Assembly (NCBI GenBank): GCA_934364805.1
Contig: CAKRMH010000020.1
Coordinates: 1-46,471 of the forward strand
From: an uncultured Lachnospiraceae bacterium
GTDB lineage: Bacteria; Bacillota; Clostridia; Lachnospirales; Lachnospiraceae
Direction: 5' to 3'
DNA length: 46,471 nucleotides
Shown: one piece after another, positions 25,344-32,556 of the stretch
Layout: every line of letters starts with the position of its first letter
Position numbering within the stretch: position 1 is the stretch's first letter
Program-made: the position numbers and the translations under genes
The notes under the pieces: model-generated
Databases searched by the model: none
What the model was told of the DNA's origin: nothing
The model's input: the letters and a program-made list of their open reading frames with translations, nothing else

Positions 25344-26504
25344 ATGAGAATTTTGATGTACCGCTGGAAAGCATACAATTACCGTGACATCGAGCAGACC
25401 TTTCGTATGATGGGGCATTCGGTCGACAACATCGAGCAGCCGCTTGGCAACTATGATATCGACCCGGAGTTTGAGAAAAAGATTGAACAGTTGCTGCTTT
25501 GCGGCGGTTACGATATGGTATTTACGGTGAATTATTTTGCACTGATTTCCAATGTATGCGAGAAACTCGGTGTGAAATACGTATCCTGGACCTGTGACAA
25601 TCCGCTGATCAGCATGTATCATGAGTCGGTTTTCCACGACTGTAATTATATATTTACATTTGATAAGACCAATTATTATGAATTCCGCAACATGGGGGTA
25701 AAACATATCTGGTATCTGCCGCTTGCAGTCGATGCAAAAAGACTGGATCTTGTCTGCTCCAACTGCGAACATCCTGGAAAATACCGTGGGGATGTTGCTT
25801 TTGTGGGAAGTCTGTATGAAAGGAATTCCTATGATAAGATCAAACCGACGCTGCCGGAGTATCTGAAAGGTTATTTTGATGCGGCAATGGAGGCTCAGCT
25901 GAACATCAGCGGCGCGAATATGATAGAGCCTATGCTGACACCGGATATTTTAGAACAGCTGCAGGAATATTTTAAACTGGACAAATCCGAAGGTTCTTTT
26001 TCGGATCTGGGACTGATTTTCCAGACTACAGTTCTTGGGTTTAAGGTGGCAGAGATCCAGAGAAGGCGTGCACTGATCGAGCTTTCCAAGTATTTTTCGG
26101 TGAATGTATACAGCAACAGCAATGTGAGTGATCTGATCCGTGTACATTATTGCGGATCGGTGGATTATTGGAGTGAAATGCCGCAGGTGTTCCGTGAATC
26201 AAAGATCAATCTGAATCTCACGATCCCGAACATCAAAAGCGGAATCCCGCTGCGCATGTGGGATGTTCTTGGCTCAGGCGGTTTTCTTATGACGAATTAC
26301 CAGGCGGAGATTCCACTTTATTTTAAAGAGGGAGAGGATCTTGTCTGCTTTGACGGGGTTGAGGATCTCCGGGAGAAAACGGCTTATTATCTTACACATG
26401 AGGAAGAGCGGAGACAGATCGCAGAAAATGGATACCGCAAGGTTTGTGAGCATCATACCTATCAGAACCGGATTGAGACGATGCTTGAGACTATTTATGG
26501 ATAA
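25344..26504 (+). CDS. CgeB-like glycosyltransferase (second of pair)
   Basis: 386 residues, SD GAGGAG before ATG 25344. The N-terminal part (VSWTCDNPLISMYHE, then YIFTFDKTNYYEFRNMG) is DUF3880-like, and the C-terminal part (IPLRMWDVLGSGGFLMTNY, then DLREKTAYYLTHEEERRQIA) is a typical GT1-like C-terminus. Spore-maturation protein CgeB is the usual label. It is co-oriented with, and close to, the preceding glycosyltransferase, so a shared pathway is likely. The actual acceptor cannot be told. Confidence 0.75.
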   Translation: MRILMYRWKAYNYRDIEQTFRMMGHSVDNIEQPLGNYDIDPEFEKKIEQLLLCGGYDMVFTVNYFALISNVCEKLGVKYVSWTCDNPLISMYHESVFHDCNYIFTFDKTNYYEFRNMGVKHIWYLPLAVDAKRLDLVCSNCEHPGKYRGDVAFVGSLYERNSYDKIKPTLPEYLKGYFDAAMEAQLNISGANMIEPMLTPDILEQLQEYFKLDKSEGSFSDLGLIFQTTVLGFKVAEIQRRRALIELSKYFSVNVYSNSNVSDLIRVHYCGSVDYWSEMPQVFRESKINLNLTIPNIKSGIPLRMWDVLGSGGFLMTNYQAEIPLYFKEGEDLVCFDGVEDLREKTAYYLTHEEERRQIAENGYRKVCEHHTYQNRIETMLETIYG

Positions 26505-26522
26505 GCTGCACTTTTTTTGCAT

Positions 26523-26560
26523 ACACTGATCATTGGTGGTGATAGAAAGACCAACAGTGT
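26523..26560 (+). other. Bulged stem-loop before small helical gene
   Basis: ACACTG (26523-26528) pairs with CAGTGT (26555-26560) and TTGGT (26533-26537) with ACCAA (26550-26554), leaving a 4-base bulge ATCA. No T-run follows, so it is more likely a leader element than a terminator. It lies just before the SD of the next gene. Confidence 0.45.
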
Positions 26561-26580
26561 TGCGAAAGGAGTGACAAAGT

Positions 26581-27036
26581 ATGTGCCACAGAACAAAAAA
26601 GGCAATGAATACAGACACGGTGGAACTTTTACGGGAGTGCGAGGCAGGAAGTAAAATGGCCACAAACAGCATGGAACAGATGATGGCGTACATTGGGAAT
26701 GAAGACCTGAAGAAGCTGCTGGAGGAAAAAAATAGTGAACACATCAAACTCGGGGAGGAATGTCATCATATCCTCTGTGAAGTGGGGGTGGAAGATAAAG
26801 ATCCGGATCCGATGGCATCTTTTTGGGCAAAAGCGCAGACCGGAGTAAAAATGACATTGAATGGAGATACGCACCAGGCAGCAAAACTTTTGATGGATGG
26901 ATGCAGTATGGGGATTCAGTCGATCAGTGAATACATGAACAAGTATACCGGAGCAGACCACCGGGCGCTTGCGATTGCGGAGAAGCTGCGAAATATTGAA
27001 AAAGACATGCTGGAAGAACTGGAAGCATATGTATAA
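26581..27036 (+). CDS. Small helical ferritin-like protein
   Basis: 151 residues, SD AAAGGAG 9 bases before ATG 26581. The sequence is predicted to be almost all helix with no signal peptide or membrane segment. Glu/His patterns (NSEHIKLGEECHHIL near 50-64) and a four-block helical layout resemble ferritin-like/DUF2383-type four-helix bundles. Conserved metal ligands cannot be confirmed by eye. It is monocistronic in appearance, with a bidirectional terminator right after it. Confidence 0.5.
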   Translation: MCHRTKKAMNTDTVELLRECEAGSKMATNSMEQMMAYIGNEDLKKLLEEKNSEHIKLGEECHHILCEVGVEDKDPDPMASFWAKAQTGVKMTLNGDTHQAAKLLMDGCSMGIQSISEYMNKYTGADHRALAIAEKLRNIEKDMLEELEAYV

Positions 27037-27039
27037 GAG

Positions 27040-27079
27040 AAAGCAGCACATGGAAACCGAAATTTCTGTGTGCTGCTTT
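27040..27079. terminator. Bidirectional terminator between converging genes
   Basis: AAAGCAGCACA (27040-27050) pairs with TGTGCTGCTTT (27069-27079) and is flanked by A on the left and T on the right. It can end transcription of the plus-strand gene and of the FliD-like minus-strand gene, whose stop codon it overlaps. Confidence 0.8.
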
Positions 27080-28383
27080 TATGCGTAACTGTCTAGCATC
27101 ATACCAGCGTAGATCGATGTAATGTATGGTGTGGCAAAGTTATGACCCGGGTTCTTGTAAGCCACGATCACTTTGTCGACATACCGCATAGGATTGATGG
27201 ATGCATTCTCTGCTTTGACATTCATGGAATCCCTTAATTGCGACAAAGCCTGGAATGTACTGTCTGCATTTTCCGGAGCAATGGCAGGTTCAAGCACATC
27301 CTTGTTGATCGAAAGTTCTCCGTGATCATCGACCATAATACCGACCGCTTCAAGCTCACTCTTGTGATGAAGCGAGATCCCGCTGATGTCATGGAACAGC
27401 AGATTATTGGTCTGGATGCCGGAGCCGGAATGCTTTTCCGCAATGGAGAGCATCTGGTTATATGCATCGATCAGAGTTCCGATATTGTGTGCGACCGCAT
27501 CGACATTTGGCTTAAAGCCGATATCGACCGGCTCACCCTCTTTGGAAGGCTCATTTAAAGTCAGCTCAAACGCCTGATTGATCGTGAATGTATTGGACAG
27601 GGAACTCTGTTCTACATTATTTAATAAAAAAGAAGAATTGGAAGCCGGAGAAGAGATCCTGTTTAAGCCAAGAACTTCCATGGCATGGATCGATTCGGCA
27701 TTTGCACTCGGTGTAATCTGAAACAACGAGTCCTCATCCGATGCAAGTCCCGTCTGTCTGGAAGTGATCTGCAATGCGCTTCGGCCTTCTTCGTTGGTAA
27801 TGATCCGGGCATCAAGGCCGAGACCGGAATTGTTGATCAGATTCTCAATCTTGGTCTGGACATCGAGGTTATTCTCCTTCAGGTTTACATTATATTGAAA
27901 TTCATATGCGCCGGACGAAGTATTCAGATCAAAAGAATAGCTTCCGGGCATAATGGAAAAAGCATGGTTATCAATATAGTTGCCAGTGTTGACCTGGGGC
28001 TCGGCAAGCTTCTGAACCTCGATCTGGAAATGATCTGCGGATTCATCCTCAGAGCCATCGCCGATATAGCGGGCTGATACGGAATCTTCATCCGAGGAAA
28101 CGGCAACTTTTTTTAAAAAAGCACTCTCAATCGAAGTGTCGGCAACATCCGATAAGGAGGAAACCACATTCTGGATCGATTTGGCACTTTCCTTGATGTC
28201 TATGGCATAAACCTTGGCATCATCCGGGTTATTCAGTTTAAAGAGCGGGGAATCGGTGTTTGCCTTAACCATACGGTTATAGATGCTGCGAAGTTCGCTC
28301 TTTTTATGGGAATCATAGCGTGAAGTCGCTTTATTACCGTACGTCATGAGATAATATGCGTACGCAGAGTCAATCTTAGACAA
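27079..28383 (-). CDS. FliD-like flagellar protein (isolated paralogue)
   Basis: 434 residues from a TTG start at 28383, chosen because AAAGGAGG lies immediately upstream; longer in-frame extensions precede that SD. The central part shows FliD/flagellin-hook features: FQIEVQKLAEPQVNTG, then a segment with TKIENLINNSGLGLDARI and ALQITSRQTG. The N-terminus (SKIDSAYAYYLMTYGNK) and C-terminus differ from the canonical FliD at 9026: no RLTGLSSGLDT motif and no C-terminal coiled coil. It may be an alternative cap or a diverged cap-related protein. It faces away from the rpmG operon and has a sigma-A-type promoter rather than a sigma-28 one. Confidence 0.6.
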   Translation of the reverse strand: MSKIDSAYAYYLMTYGNKATSRYDSHKKSELRSIYNRMVKANTDSPLFKLNNPDDAKVYAIDIKESAKSIQNVVSSLSDVADTSIESAFLKKVAVSSDEDSVSARYIGDGSEDESADHFQIEVQKLAEPQVNTGNYIDNHAFSIMPGSYSFDLNTSSGAYEFQYNVNLKENNLDVQTKIENLINNSGLGLDARIITNEEGRSALQITSRQTGLASDEDSLFQITPSANAESIHAMEVLGLNRISSPASNSSFLLNNVEQSSLSNTFTINQAFELTLNEPSKEGEPVDIGFKPNVDAVAHNIGTLIDAYNQMLSIAEKHSGSGIQTNNLLFHDISGISLHHKSELEAVGIMVDDHGELSINKDVLEPAIAPENADSTFQALSQLRDSMNVKAENASINPMRYVDKVIVAYKNPGHNFATPYITSIYAGMMLDSYA

Positions 28384-28505
28384 TCTATTCCCCTCCTTTC
28401 TTCCTTGAAATATACAAAAACAATGCAAAAAACCGTTCCTGGTCTCATGATACAGCATTGGATCTGTGGGGATGAACCTGTTAATAAATCCATTTATACA
28501 GATTC

Positions 28506-28534
28506 ATTATATATCACAAAATTGCACTATGCAA
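28506..28534 (-). promoter_or_regulatory. sigma-A promoter for FliD-like gene
   Basis: On the minus strand TTGCAT (28529-28534), 17-bp spacer, TATAAT (28506-28511). It lies about 120 bases upstream of the TTG start. No sigma-28 motif was found in this stretch. Confidence 0.7.
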
Positions 28535-28563
28535 CTACAAATATAGAAAAAGAAGAAAAAGTG

Positions 28564-28592
28564 TTGACATAGGGTAAGGATTGTGATACAGT
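28564..28592 (+). promoter_or_regulatory. sigma-A promoter for rpmG-secE-nusG-rplK-rplA
   Basis: TTGACA (28564-28569), 17-bp spacer, TACAGT (28587-28592) with an extended TGA just before it. It is divergent from the promoter of the FliD-like gene. The leader of about 85 bases contains a small GCC/GGC hairpin around a T run and leads to rpmG. Confidence 0.75.
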
Positions 28593-28683
28593 GAACAGGC
28601 TTGGAAGTAGGTCTTTTTTTTATGCCTTTTTTTAGGCACAAAAGAAACAAACAACACAAAGAAATTAAACGGAGGTGGAAGTT

Positions 28684-28833
28684 GTGCGCACAAAAATTAC
28701 ATTAGCATGCACAGAGTGTCAGCGTCGTAATTACAACATGACAAAGGACAAGAAAGCTCATCCGGACAGAATGGAAACCAAAAAGTATTGTAGATTCTGC
28801 AAGACTCATACAATGCATAAGGAAACAAAATAG
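28684..28833 (+). CDS. rpmG: 50S ribosomal protein L33
   Basis: 49 residues with a GTG start (28684) preceded by GGAGG. MRTKITLACTECQRRNY and YCRFCKTHT show the two CxxC pairs of the zinc-binding (C+) form of L33. A small 50S protein near the E site. It is commonly found before secE in Firmicutes, as here (28 bases between). Confidence 0.95.
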   Translation: MRTKITLACTECQRRNYNMTKDKKAHPDRMETKKYCRFCKTHTMHKETK

Positions 28834-28861
28834 TCTGAGGATTGAGTGAAGGAGTGAGAAC

Positions 28862-29077
28862 ATGGGAGAAACCGAAAAAGTAGAAAAAGCTCCGAAACAG
28901 AGCTGGTTTACCGGTCTCAAGGCTGAGTTCAAAAAGATCATCTGGCCTGAACAGAAATCACTTGTTAGACAGACTGTTGCGGTAGTAGCTGTTTCTGTTA
29001 TCGTTGGTCTTATTATCGCACTGATGGATACACTGATCCAGTACGGTGTGAATTTCCTTGTAGGTTTTACATTATAA
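28862..29077 (+). CDS. secE: Preprotein translocase subunit SecE
   Basis: 71 residues. KSWFTGLKAEFKKIIWPEQKS-type cytoplasmic helix (here QSWFTGLKAEFKKIIWPE) followed by one membrane segment (TVAVVAVSVIVGLIIALMDT). SecE clamps SecY in the SecYEG channel. Short single-span form as in Gram-positives. SD AAGGAG; 17 bases to nusG. Confidence 0.95.
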   Translation: MGETEKVEKAPKQSWFTGLKAEFKKIIWPEQKSLVRQTVAVVAVSVIVGLIIALMDTLIQYGVNFLVGFTL

Positions 29078-29094
29078 CGGAGGCAAAGTGATTT

Positions 29095-29613
29095 ATGGCA
29101 GAGGCAAACTGGTATGTAGTCCATACTTATTCAGGTTATGAGAACAAAGTCAAAGCGAACATTGATAAAACAATTGAGAACAGACATCTTGAAGATCAGA
29201 TCTTAGAAGTACGTGTTCCGCTGGAAGACGTTACGGAAGTTAAGAACGGAGTTAAGAAACAGGTTTCCAAGAAAATGTTTCCTGGCTATGTGCTGATTCA
29301 TATGGTTATGAATGACGATACCTGGTATGTCGTAAGAAATACCAGAGGTGTTACCGGTTTCGTTGGACCAGGAAGCAAGCCAGTACCACTCACTGATGCC
29401 GAGATGAGACCTTTGGGTATCAAGGCTGAGAACGTTGTGGTTGATTTCGAAGAAGGGGATATGATCGTTGTTATCGGAGGTGTCTGGAAGGATACCTGCG
29501 GCGTGATCACTTCTATGAATGAACACAAACAGACAGTTACGATCAATGTAGAGCTGTTCGGTCGCGAAACACCGGTAGAAGTAAGTTTCGCAGATGTTAA
29601 GAAAATGAATTAA
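29095..29613 (+). CDS. nusG: Transcription termination/antitermination factor NusG
   Basis: 172 residues. NGN domain at the start (ANWYVVHTYSGYENKVK, FPGYVLIHMVMNDDTWYVVRNT, TGFVGPGSKP) and a KOW domain near the end (FEEGDMIVVIGGVWKDTCGVI). NusG binds RNA polymerase and affects pausing and Rho-linked or ribosome-coupled transcription. Usual position between secE and rplK; 15 bases to rplK. Confidence 0.97.
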   Translation: MAEANWYVVHTYSGYENKVKANIDKTIENRHLEDQILEVRVPLEDVTEVKNGVKKQVSKKMFPGYVLIHMVMNDDTWYVVRNTRGVTGFVGPGSKPVPLTDAEMRPLGIKAENVVVDFEEGDMIVVIGGVWKDTCGVITSMNEHKQTVTINVELFGRETPVEVSFADVKKMN

Positions 29614-29628
29614 GGAGGCAAATTCCAA

Positions 29629-30054
29629 ATGGCAAAAAAAGTTGAAGGATATATTAAATTGCAGATTCCTGCTGGTAAGGCAACTCCAGCTCCACCAGTT
29701 GGACCAGCTCTTGGACAGCATGGTGTAAATATCGTAGAATTTACAAAGCAGTTTAATGCAAAGACAGCCGATCAGGGCGACTTAATCATCCCTGTAGTTA
29801 TTACTGTATATGCAGATAGAAGTTTTAGCTTCATTACAAAAACACCACCTGCTCCAGTACTGATCAAAAAAGCTTGCAACATCAAATCTGGTTCTGGTGA
29901 ACCAAACAAAACAAAGGTTGCAAAGATCACAAAAGCTCAGGTTCAGGAAATCGCAGAGCTTAAGATGAAAGACTTAAACGCAGCTTCTATCGAAGCAGCA
30001 ATGAGCATGATCGCTGGTACAGCAAGATCTATGGGTGTTGAAGTAGTAGACTAA
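29629..30054 (+). CDS. rplK: 50S ribosomal protein L11
   Basis: 141 residues, the standard length. GYIKLQIPAGKATPAPPVG at the start and the C-terminal KDLNAASIEAAMSMIAGTARSMG are the L11 signatures. L11 binds 23S rRNA at the GTPase-associated centre and is the target site of thiopeptides. SD AAGGAGG. The spacer to rplA holds an L1-binding RNA site. Confidence 0.98.
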   Translation: MAKKVEGYIKLQIPAGKATPAPPVGPALGQHGVNIVEFTKQFNAKTADQGDLIIPVVITVYADRSFSFITKTPPAPVLIKKACNIKSGSGEPNKTKVAKITKAQVQEIAELKMKDLNAASIEAAMSMIAGTARSMGVEVVD

Positions 30055-30103
30055 CAGACATTCAGAAATCCACGCTGTAAGCGGGATGATGTAACTATAG
30101 AAA

Positions 30104-30132
30104 GTGGGAGGGTCCTCTCCCGATAATACCAC
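30104..30132 (+). ncRNA. L1-binding operator in rplA leader
   Basis: GTGG (30104-30107) pairs with CCAC (30129-30132), with inner GGGAG/CTCCC-type pairing and a GATAATA asymmetric part. This mimics the L1-binding helix of 23S rRNA and immediately precedes the rplA SD (AGGAGG, 30134-30139). L1 autoregulation is well known; the match here is by eye. Confidence 0.7.
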
Positions 30133-30148
30133 CAGGAGGTTATTTTCA

Positions 30149-30844
30149 ATGAAAAGAGGAAAGAAATATCAAGACGCTGTAAAAGCATTCGATAAGGCAA
30201 ATCTTTATGATGTTGCAGATGCTATCAGCATTGTTAAGAAGAATGCTACAGCAAAATTTGACGAAACAATCGAACTTCATCTTAGAACCGGTTGTGATGG
30301 ACGTCATGCAGAGCAGCAGATCCGTGGTGCAGTAGTATTACCACACGGAACAGGTAAAACAGTAAAAGTTTTAGTATTCGCTAAAGGAACAAAAGTAGAT
30401 GAAGCACAGGCAGCTGGAGCTGACTACGTTGGTGGCGAGGAATTAATTCCTAAGATCCAGAACGAAGGATGGTTAGACTTCGATGTTGTTGTTGCTACAC
30501 CTGACATGATGGGTGTTGTAGGTCGTTTAGGACGTGTCCTTGGACCTAAGGGCTTAATGCCAAACCCAAAAGCTGGAACTGTTACAATGGACGTTACCAA
30601 AGCTGTTAACGACATCAAAGCTGGTAAGATTGAGTACAGATTAGATAAAACAAATATTATCCATGTGCCAGTTGGAAAAGCTTCTTTCACAGAAGAACAA
30701 TTAAGCGACAACTTCCAGTCTCTTATGGGTGCAATTAACAAAGCAAAACCTGCTAGCTTAAAAGGTCAGTACATTAAGAGTGCTGTATTAACCTCTACAA
30801 TGGGACCTGGCGTTAAGTTAAACGTAGTTAAAATCTCTCAGTAA
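30149..30844 (+). CDS. rplA: 50S ribosomal protein L1
   Basis: 231 residues from ATG 30149 (SD AGGAGG). The segments GTGKTVKVLVFAKGTK, VVVATPDMMGVVGRLGRVLGPKGLMPNPKAGTV (split) and YRLDKTNIIHVPVGKASF identify L1, the mobile-stalk protein that releases E-site tRNA and represses its own mRNA. An in-frame upstream GTG at 30104 lies within the operator and is rejected. Confidence 0.98.
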   Translation: MKRGKKYQDAVKAFDKANLYDVADAISIVKKNATAKFDETIELHLRTGCDGRHAEQQIRGAVVLPHGTGKTVKVLVFAKGTKVDEAQAAGADYVGGEELIPKIQNEGWLDFDVVVATPDMMGVVGRLGRVLGPKGLMPNPKAGTVTMDVTKAVNDIKAGKIEYRLDKTNIIHVPVGKASFTEEQLSDNFQSLMGAINKAKPASLKGQYIKSAVLTSTMGPGVKLNVVKISQ

Positions 30845-30922
30845 TATCTGGGAACAGATCCGGTCAGGGAACTGACCGAATAAGACCTATGAAAAGCAAG
30901 CAAAGTTTTTGCGGAAAAGTTA

Positions 30923-30951
30923 TTGACATCCGTAATATAACGTATTATAAT
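30923..30951 (+). promoter_or_regulatory. Consensus sigma-A promoter for rplJ-rplL
   Basis: TTGACA (30923-30928), exactly 17 bp, TATAAT (30946-30951): a perfect consensus. It starts the L10 leader. Confidence 0.9.
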
Positions 30952-30961
30952 AGCAAAGCAT

Positions 30962-31078
30962 ATTGCCGAAGACAGTAGGTGCCGAAAGGCGTAACCGAGT
31001 GGCCTACCGAGGAATTTTTAGATGGTAACATCTTGAGATGAACTTGTACCTCTCTGTCGTCAGGCAGGGAGGTTTCTT
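30962..31078 (+). ncRNA. L10 leader RNA with terminator-like hairpin
   Basis: A structured leader about 170 bases before rplJ, with the L10-leader segments around GCCGAAAGGCGTAA and GAGGAATTTTTAGATGG. It ends with a stem formed by CCTCTCTG (31049-31056) and CAGGGAGG (31065-31072), followed by TTTCTTT, which suggests transcription attenuation. L10 (with L12) binding is the known signal. Confidence 0.8.
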
Positions 31079-31130
31079 TGATTATACCTCACGTCTTTTA
31101 TGCAAAATAAAATAAGGAGGTGCACGATTC

Positions 31131-31697
31131 GTGGCAAAAGTAGAACTTAAACAGCCTATCGTACAGGAAATTTCAGAAAGTATCAAAGATGCAGCTTCCG
31201 TAGTAGTTGTTGACTACCGTGGACTTACCGTTGCAGAAGATACAGAGTTACGTAAACAGTTAAGAGAAGCAGGCGTTTCTTACAAAGTATACAAAAATAC
31301 TTTAGTATCACGTGCTGTAGACGGAACTGAATTCGAAAGCCTGAGAGAAGTACTTGAAGGACCAAACGCTTTCGCTATCTCTACAGATGATGCAACAGCA
31401 CCAGCAAGAGTTTTAGCAGCATTCGCTAAGAAAGCTCCTAACTTAGAGATTAAAGCCGGCGTTGTAGAAGGAACATACTATGATGAGAAAGCTATGCAGA
31501 CAATCGCTTCTATCCCATCAAGAGAAGTTCTTCTTTCCAAATTACTTGGAAGCTTACAGTCCCCAGTTACAAATCTTGCTCGCGTTCTTAACCAGATCGC
31601 TGAGAAAGGCGGCGCAGCAGATGCAGCAGTAGAAGCAGCACCAGCTGAGGAAGCAACAGCAGAAGCAGAAGCTCCAGCTGAGACTCCAGCAGAATAA
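31131..31697 (+). CDS. rplJ: 50S ribosomal protein L10
   Basis: 188 residues with a GTG start (31131) and SD AAGGAGGTG. KVELKQPIVQEISESIKDA at the start and VVVVDYRGLTVAEDTELRKQLREAGV are typical of L10. The C-terminus has an Ala/Glu-rich tail (PAEEATAEAEAPAETPAE) beyond the L12-binding helix, as in many Clostridia. L10 anchors L7/L12 dimers in the stalk. Confidence 0.97.
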   Translation: MAKVELKQPIVQEISESIKDAASVVVVDYRGLTVAEDTELRKQLREAGVSYKVYKNTLVSRAVDGTEFESLREVLEGPNAFAISTDDATAPARVLAAFAKKAPNLEIKAGVVEGTYYDEKAMQTIASIPSREVLLSKLLGSLQSPVTNLARVLNQIAEKGGAADAAVEAAPAEEATAEAEAPAETPAE

Positions 31698-31776
31698 TAT
31701 ATTCACTGGAACCAAATGAAATGCACTGTGGAAGATGACCACAGACGAATTTATTTTTATAATGGAGGAAAATAAA

Positions 31777-32151
31777 ATGGCAAAATTAACAACAGCAGAA
31801 TTTATTGATGCTATCAAAGAGTTAAGCGTATTAGAATTAAATGATTTAGTAAAAGCTTGTGAAGAAGAGTTCGGCGTATCTGCAGCAGCAGGCGTTGTAG
31901 TTGCAGCAGCAGGCGGAGACGCAGCAGCAGCTGAAGAGAAAACAGAGTTCGACGTTGAGTTAACAGAAGTTGGACCAAACAAAGTTAAGGTTATCAAAGT
32001 TGTTCGTGAGATCACTGGTCTTGGATTAAAAGAAGCTAAAGACGCAGTTGACGGAGCTCCAAAGGTAATCAAAGAGGGAGCTGACAAAGCTTCTGCAGAA
32101 GATGCTAAGGCTAAACTTGAGGCTGAAGGCGCTAAAGTAACTTTAAAATAA
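31777..32151 (+). CDS. rplL: 50S ribosomal protein L7/L12
   Basis: 124 residues from ATG 31777 (SD ATGGAGGAA-type GGAGG). N-terminal dimerisation helix (AEFIDAIKELSVLELNDLVK), Ala-rich hinge, then the factor-binding C-terminal domain (EFDVELTEVGPNKVKVIKVVREITGLGLKEAK). Recruits EF-G and EF-Tu. An in-frame upstream ATG at 31735 is not needed. It is followed by a terminator rather than by rpoB. Confidence 0.98.
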   Translation: MAKLTTAEFIDAIKELSVLELNDLVKACEEEFGVSAAAGVVVAAAGGDAAAAEEKTEFDVELTEVGPNKVKVIKVVREITGLGLKEAKDAVDGAPKVIKEGADKASAEDAKAKLEAEGAKVTLK

Positions 32152-32182
32152 TTTCGATTATTTAAGATAAAGTGAAGCGATA

Positions 32183-32215
32183 GAGTCACACCGGATTCCG
32201 GTGTGGCTCTTTTTT
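32183..32215 (+). terminator. Intrinsic terminator after rplL
   Basis: GAGTCACACCGG (32183-32194) pairs with CCGGTGTGGCTC (32198-32209, one wobble pair) around ATT, then six T. It ends the rplJL unit before mgtE. Confidence 0.93.
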
Positions 32216-32270
32216 GCATGAGTGCGCCAAAATATGTGTTCAATTCGTCCTTTTATTTTATATATTGAAA

Positions 32271-32279
32271 TGGTATAAT
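32271..32279 (+). promoter_or_regulatory. Extended -10 promoter for mgtE
   Basis: TGG TATAAT (TATAAT 32274-32279) forms an extended -10. The -35 region (32251-32256) is AT-rich and poor. Transcription would start near 32286, giving a leader of about 270 bases. Confidence 0.6.
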
Positions 32280-32333
32280 GACCAAGGCGGTTAAGACCGC
32301 TGCAATAAAGAATTTTACGATAAGAAATGAGGT

Positions 32334-32520
32334 GAGACCATGACGGATGACAGTTATGGGCAAAGTAGCATGGTTGTCTGTGTAAAACAGAAGTATGGAT
32401 TTTCAGCCCGCGGTGTATTCCGTCCGGGTCTCTTTTTGATGATAAAAGCGTGACCGGCATTTTACGCCGGGCCGGAAATCTTGTTCTCCGTTCGCAGACA
32501 ACCGGGTTGTTAGACGGGAG
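32334..32520 (+). ncRNA. Structured mgtE leader, possible Mg2+ sensor (class not identified)
   Basis: The interval between rplL and mgtE has no gene. It holds three visible structures. GAGACC (32334-32339) pairs with GGTCTC (32427-32432), with inner CGG (32344-32346) and CCG (32420-32422), followed by TTTTT (32433-32437). CCGGC (32454-32458) pairs with GCCGG (32466-32470). CTCCGT (32486-32491) pairs with ACGGGAG (32514-32520), enclosing ACAA/TTGT. The M-box conserved stretches were not found, so the class is unknown. A cis-regulatory role is inferred from structure and from its place before a magnesium transporter. Confidence 0.5.
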
Positions 32521-32556
32521 CTTTACCTGCTCTTTGGAATGTGGAGGTAGAATAAG

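Noticed and set aside
32280..32545. Leader of mgtE as a standard M-box riboswitch
   Set aside because: GAGGTGAGACC resembles the M-box start, but the conserved GACGCCAATGGGT-like core and the following elements are missing by eye; kept as unclassified.
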